DNA of 8,668 bases from Patescibacteria group bacterium UBA7396 (GTDB lineage: Bacteria > Patescibacteriota > Gracilibacteria > BD1-5 > UBA6164): positions 1 to 8,668 of the forward strand of contig DKNE01000007.1 in assembly GCA_002470645.1 (NCBI GenBank), in the 5' to 3' direction. Shown here one piece after another: positions 8,040 to 8,668 of this stretch. Both the position numbers and the translations under genes were made by a program. The notes beneath the pieces are model-generated. The model saw nothing but the letters and a program-made list of their open reading frames with translations, was not told the DNA's origin and searched no databases. Position 1 is the first letter of the stretch. Every line of letters starts with the position of its first letter.

Positions 8040-8642
8040 TTATTTATTTTTAATAAAGTCAAAAATTCTTTGAGCATGTCATACTGCTTCAACATCATAA
8101 AATGCATGAAGAGGAGTTCCATTTTGATCAATAATTACAGTAGAACGAATAATATCTGTTACCTCATCTCCGTTTCAATATGTTGTTAGTTCTCATAAAG
8201 CTCAAAATTCTTTTAATAAATCTGAATTTTTATCTTGAATTAATTTAATTTTTAAACTATTAGCTTCTGCAAATGCTTTATGTGATTCGATATCATTTTT
8301 TGAAACTCAAATAATTTGATATCAAAGTCAAGCGAAATCATCTATCATAGCAGAAAAATCAAGCGCTTGAATCGTACAATTTGGTGTAAAATCAAGAGGA
8401 TAAAAATATACAATCGTATAAGGAGTTTTCGAAATTAAATCTCCAAAAGTATCTTCATTAAAACTTAAATTCAAACTATCTAAATAATGGTATTTTTTTG
8501 TTACATCTATAGAAATACTTCCAGTAGATGATTCAACTAATGCTCAAGCATCAACATCAGTATTAACTATATCATTTGTTTGAGAACAAGATGTTATAAG
8601 GATTACTATAGCAATACATAGTCATAATTTTATATTTTTCAT
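8040..8642 (-). CDS. lipoprotein peroxiredoxin (Bcp/PrxQ-like, 1-Cys)
   Basis: This 200-residue thiol peroxidase is probably tethered to the outer face of the membrane. The N-terminus MKNIKLG, a hydrophobic core and ITSC (lipobox, C19) make a lipoprotein signal, followed by a Ser/Asp-rich linker. The peroxidase domain has YFYPLDFTPNCTIQALDF (79-96): the PxxxTxxC motif is P82, T86, C89, and R166 in IIRSTVIID fits the conserved active-site arginine. The resolving cysteine that many Bcp/PrxQ proteins have five residues later is Leu94, and no other cysteine exists in the mature domain, so it should act as a 1-Cys enzyme. It would reduce H2O2 or lipid hydroperoxides using an external thiol reductant. 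It lies upstream of the exporter operon, separated by a terminator. Only 26 bases of upstream sequence are in the window, so its promoter cannot be judged. Confidence 0.92.
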
Positions 8643-8668
8643 GCAAATATATTTAATAAATAATATAT

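Noticed and set aside
442..8642. Many genes apparently broken by TGA stops, as in a degraded region full of pseudogenes
   Set aside because: Every break is a TGA at a glycine position of an otherwise intact protein; the frames close properly on TAA or TAG. Only the adaptor has a true frame break.

Overview
The window comes from a very AT-rich bacterium that reads TGA as glycine (translation table 25). This points to the candidate phyla Gracilibacteria or Absconditabacteria (SR1) in the Patescibacteria/CPR. TGA falls exactly where conserved families need glycine: all three glycines of the ABC Walker A motif, both glycines of LSGGQ, and two glycines of a methyltransferase GPGDG motif. Tryptophan is TGG. 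Every gene ends in TAA or TAG, never TGA. Read with the standard code, almost every gene here breaks into pieces; read with TGA as Gly, the window resolves into ten genes with very little space between them.

Layout, left to right. (1) 29-430 (+) is a small type IV pilin/pseudopilin-like protein. (2) 442-2350 (-) is a two-component system: an OmpR-family response regulator whose 3' end overlaps the start of its histidine kinase. (3) 2473-3658 (+) is an overlapping pair, a phospholipid N-methyltransferase-like protein followed by a VTT/TVP38 (DedA-superfamily) membrane protein. (4) 3664-7972 (-) is a four-gene operon: a small membrane-anchored protein, a long coiled-coil HlyD/MacA-type adaptor, a MacB/LolD-type ATPase and a MacB-type permease. 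Together these make a MacAB-like exporter or mechanotransmission complex. (5) 8040-8642 (-) is a peroxiredoxin made as a lipoprotein.

Most of the window concerns the cell envelope: pilus-like surface protein, envelope signalling, lipid-related membrane proteins, an ABC export machine and an extracytoplasmic peroxidase. No mobile element, CRISPR array, tRNA or rRNA was seen.

The points most worth checking are a one-base frame break at an A9 run inside the adaptor gene (sequence error, or slippage/phase variation); a 44-bp perfect palindrome that holds the 3' ends of two convergent genes and probably terminates both; a glycine-rich adaptor tail written largely in tandem TGA codons; and the absence of a recognisable Shine-Dalgarno sequence before any of the ten starts.
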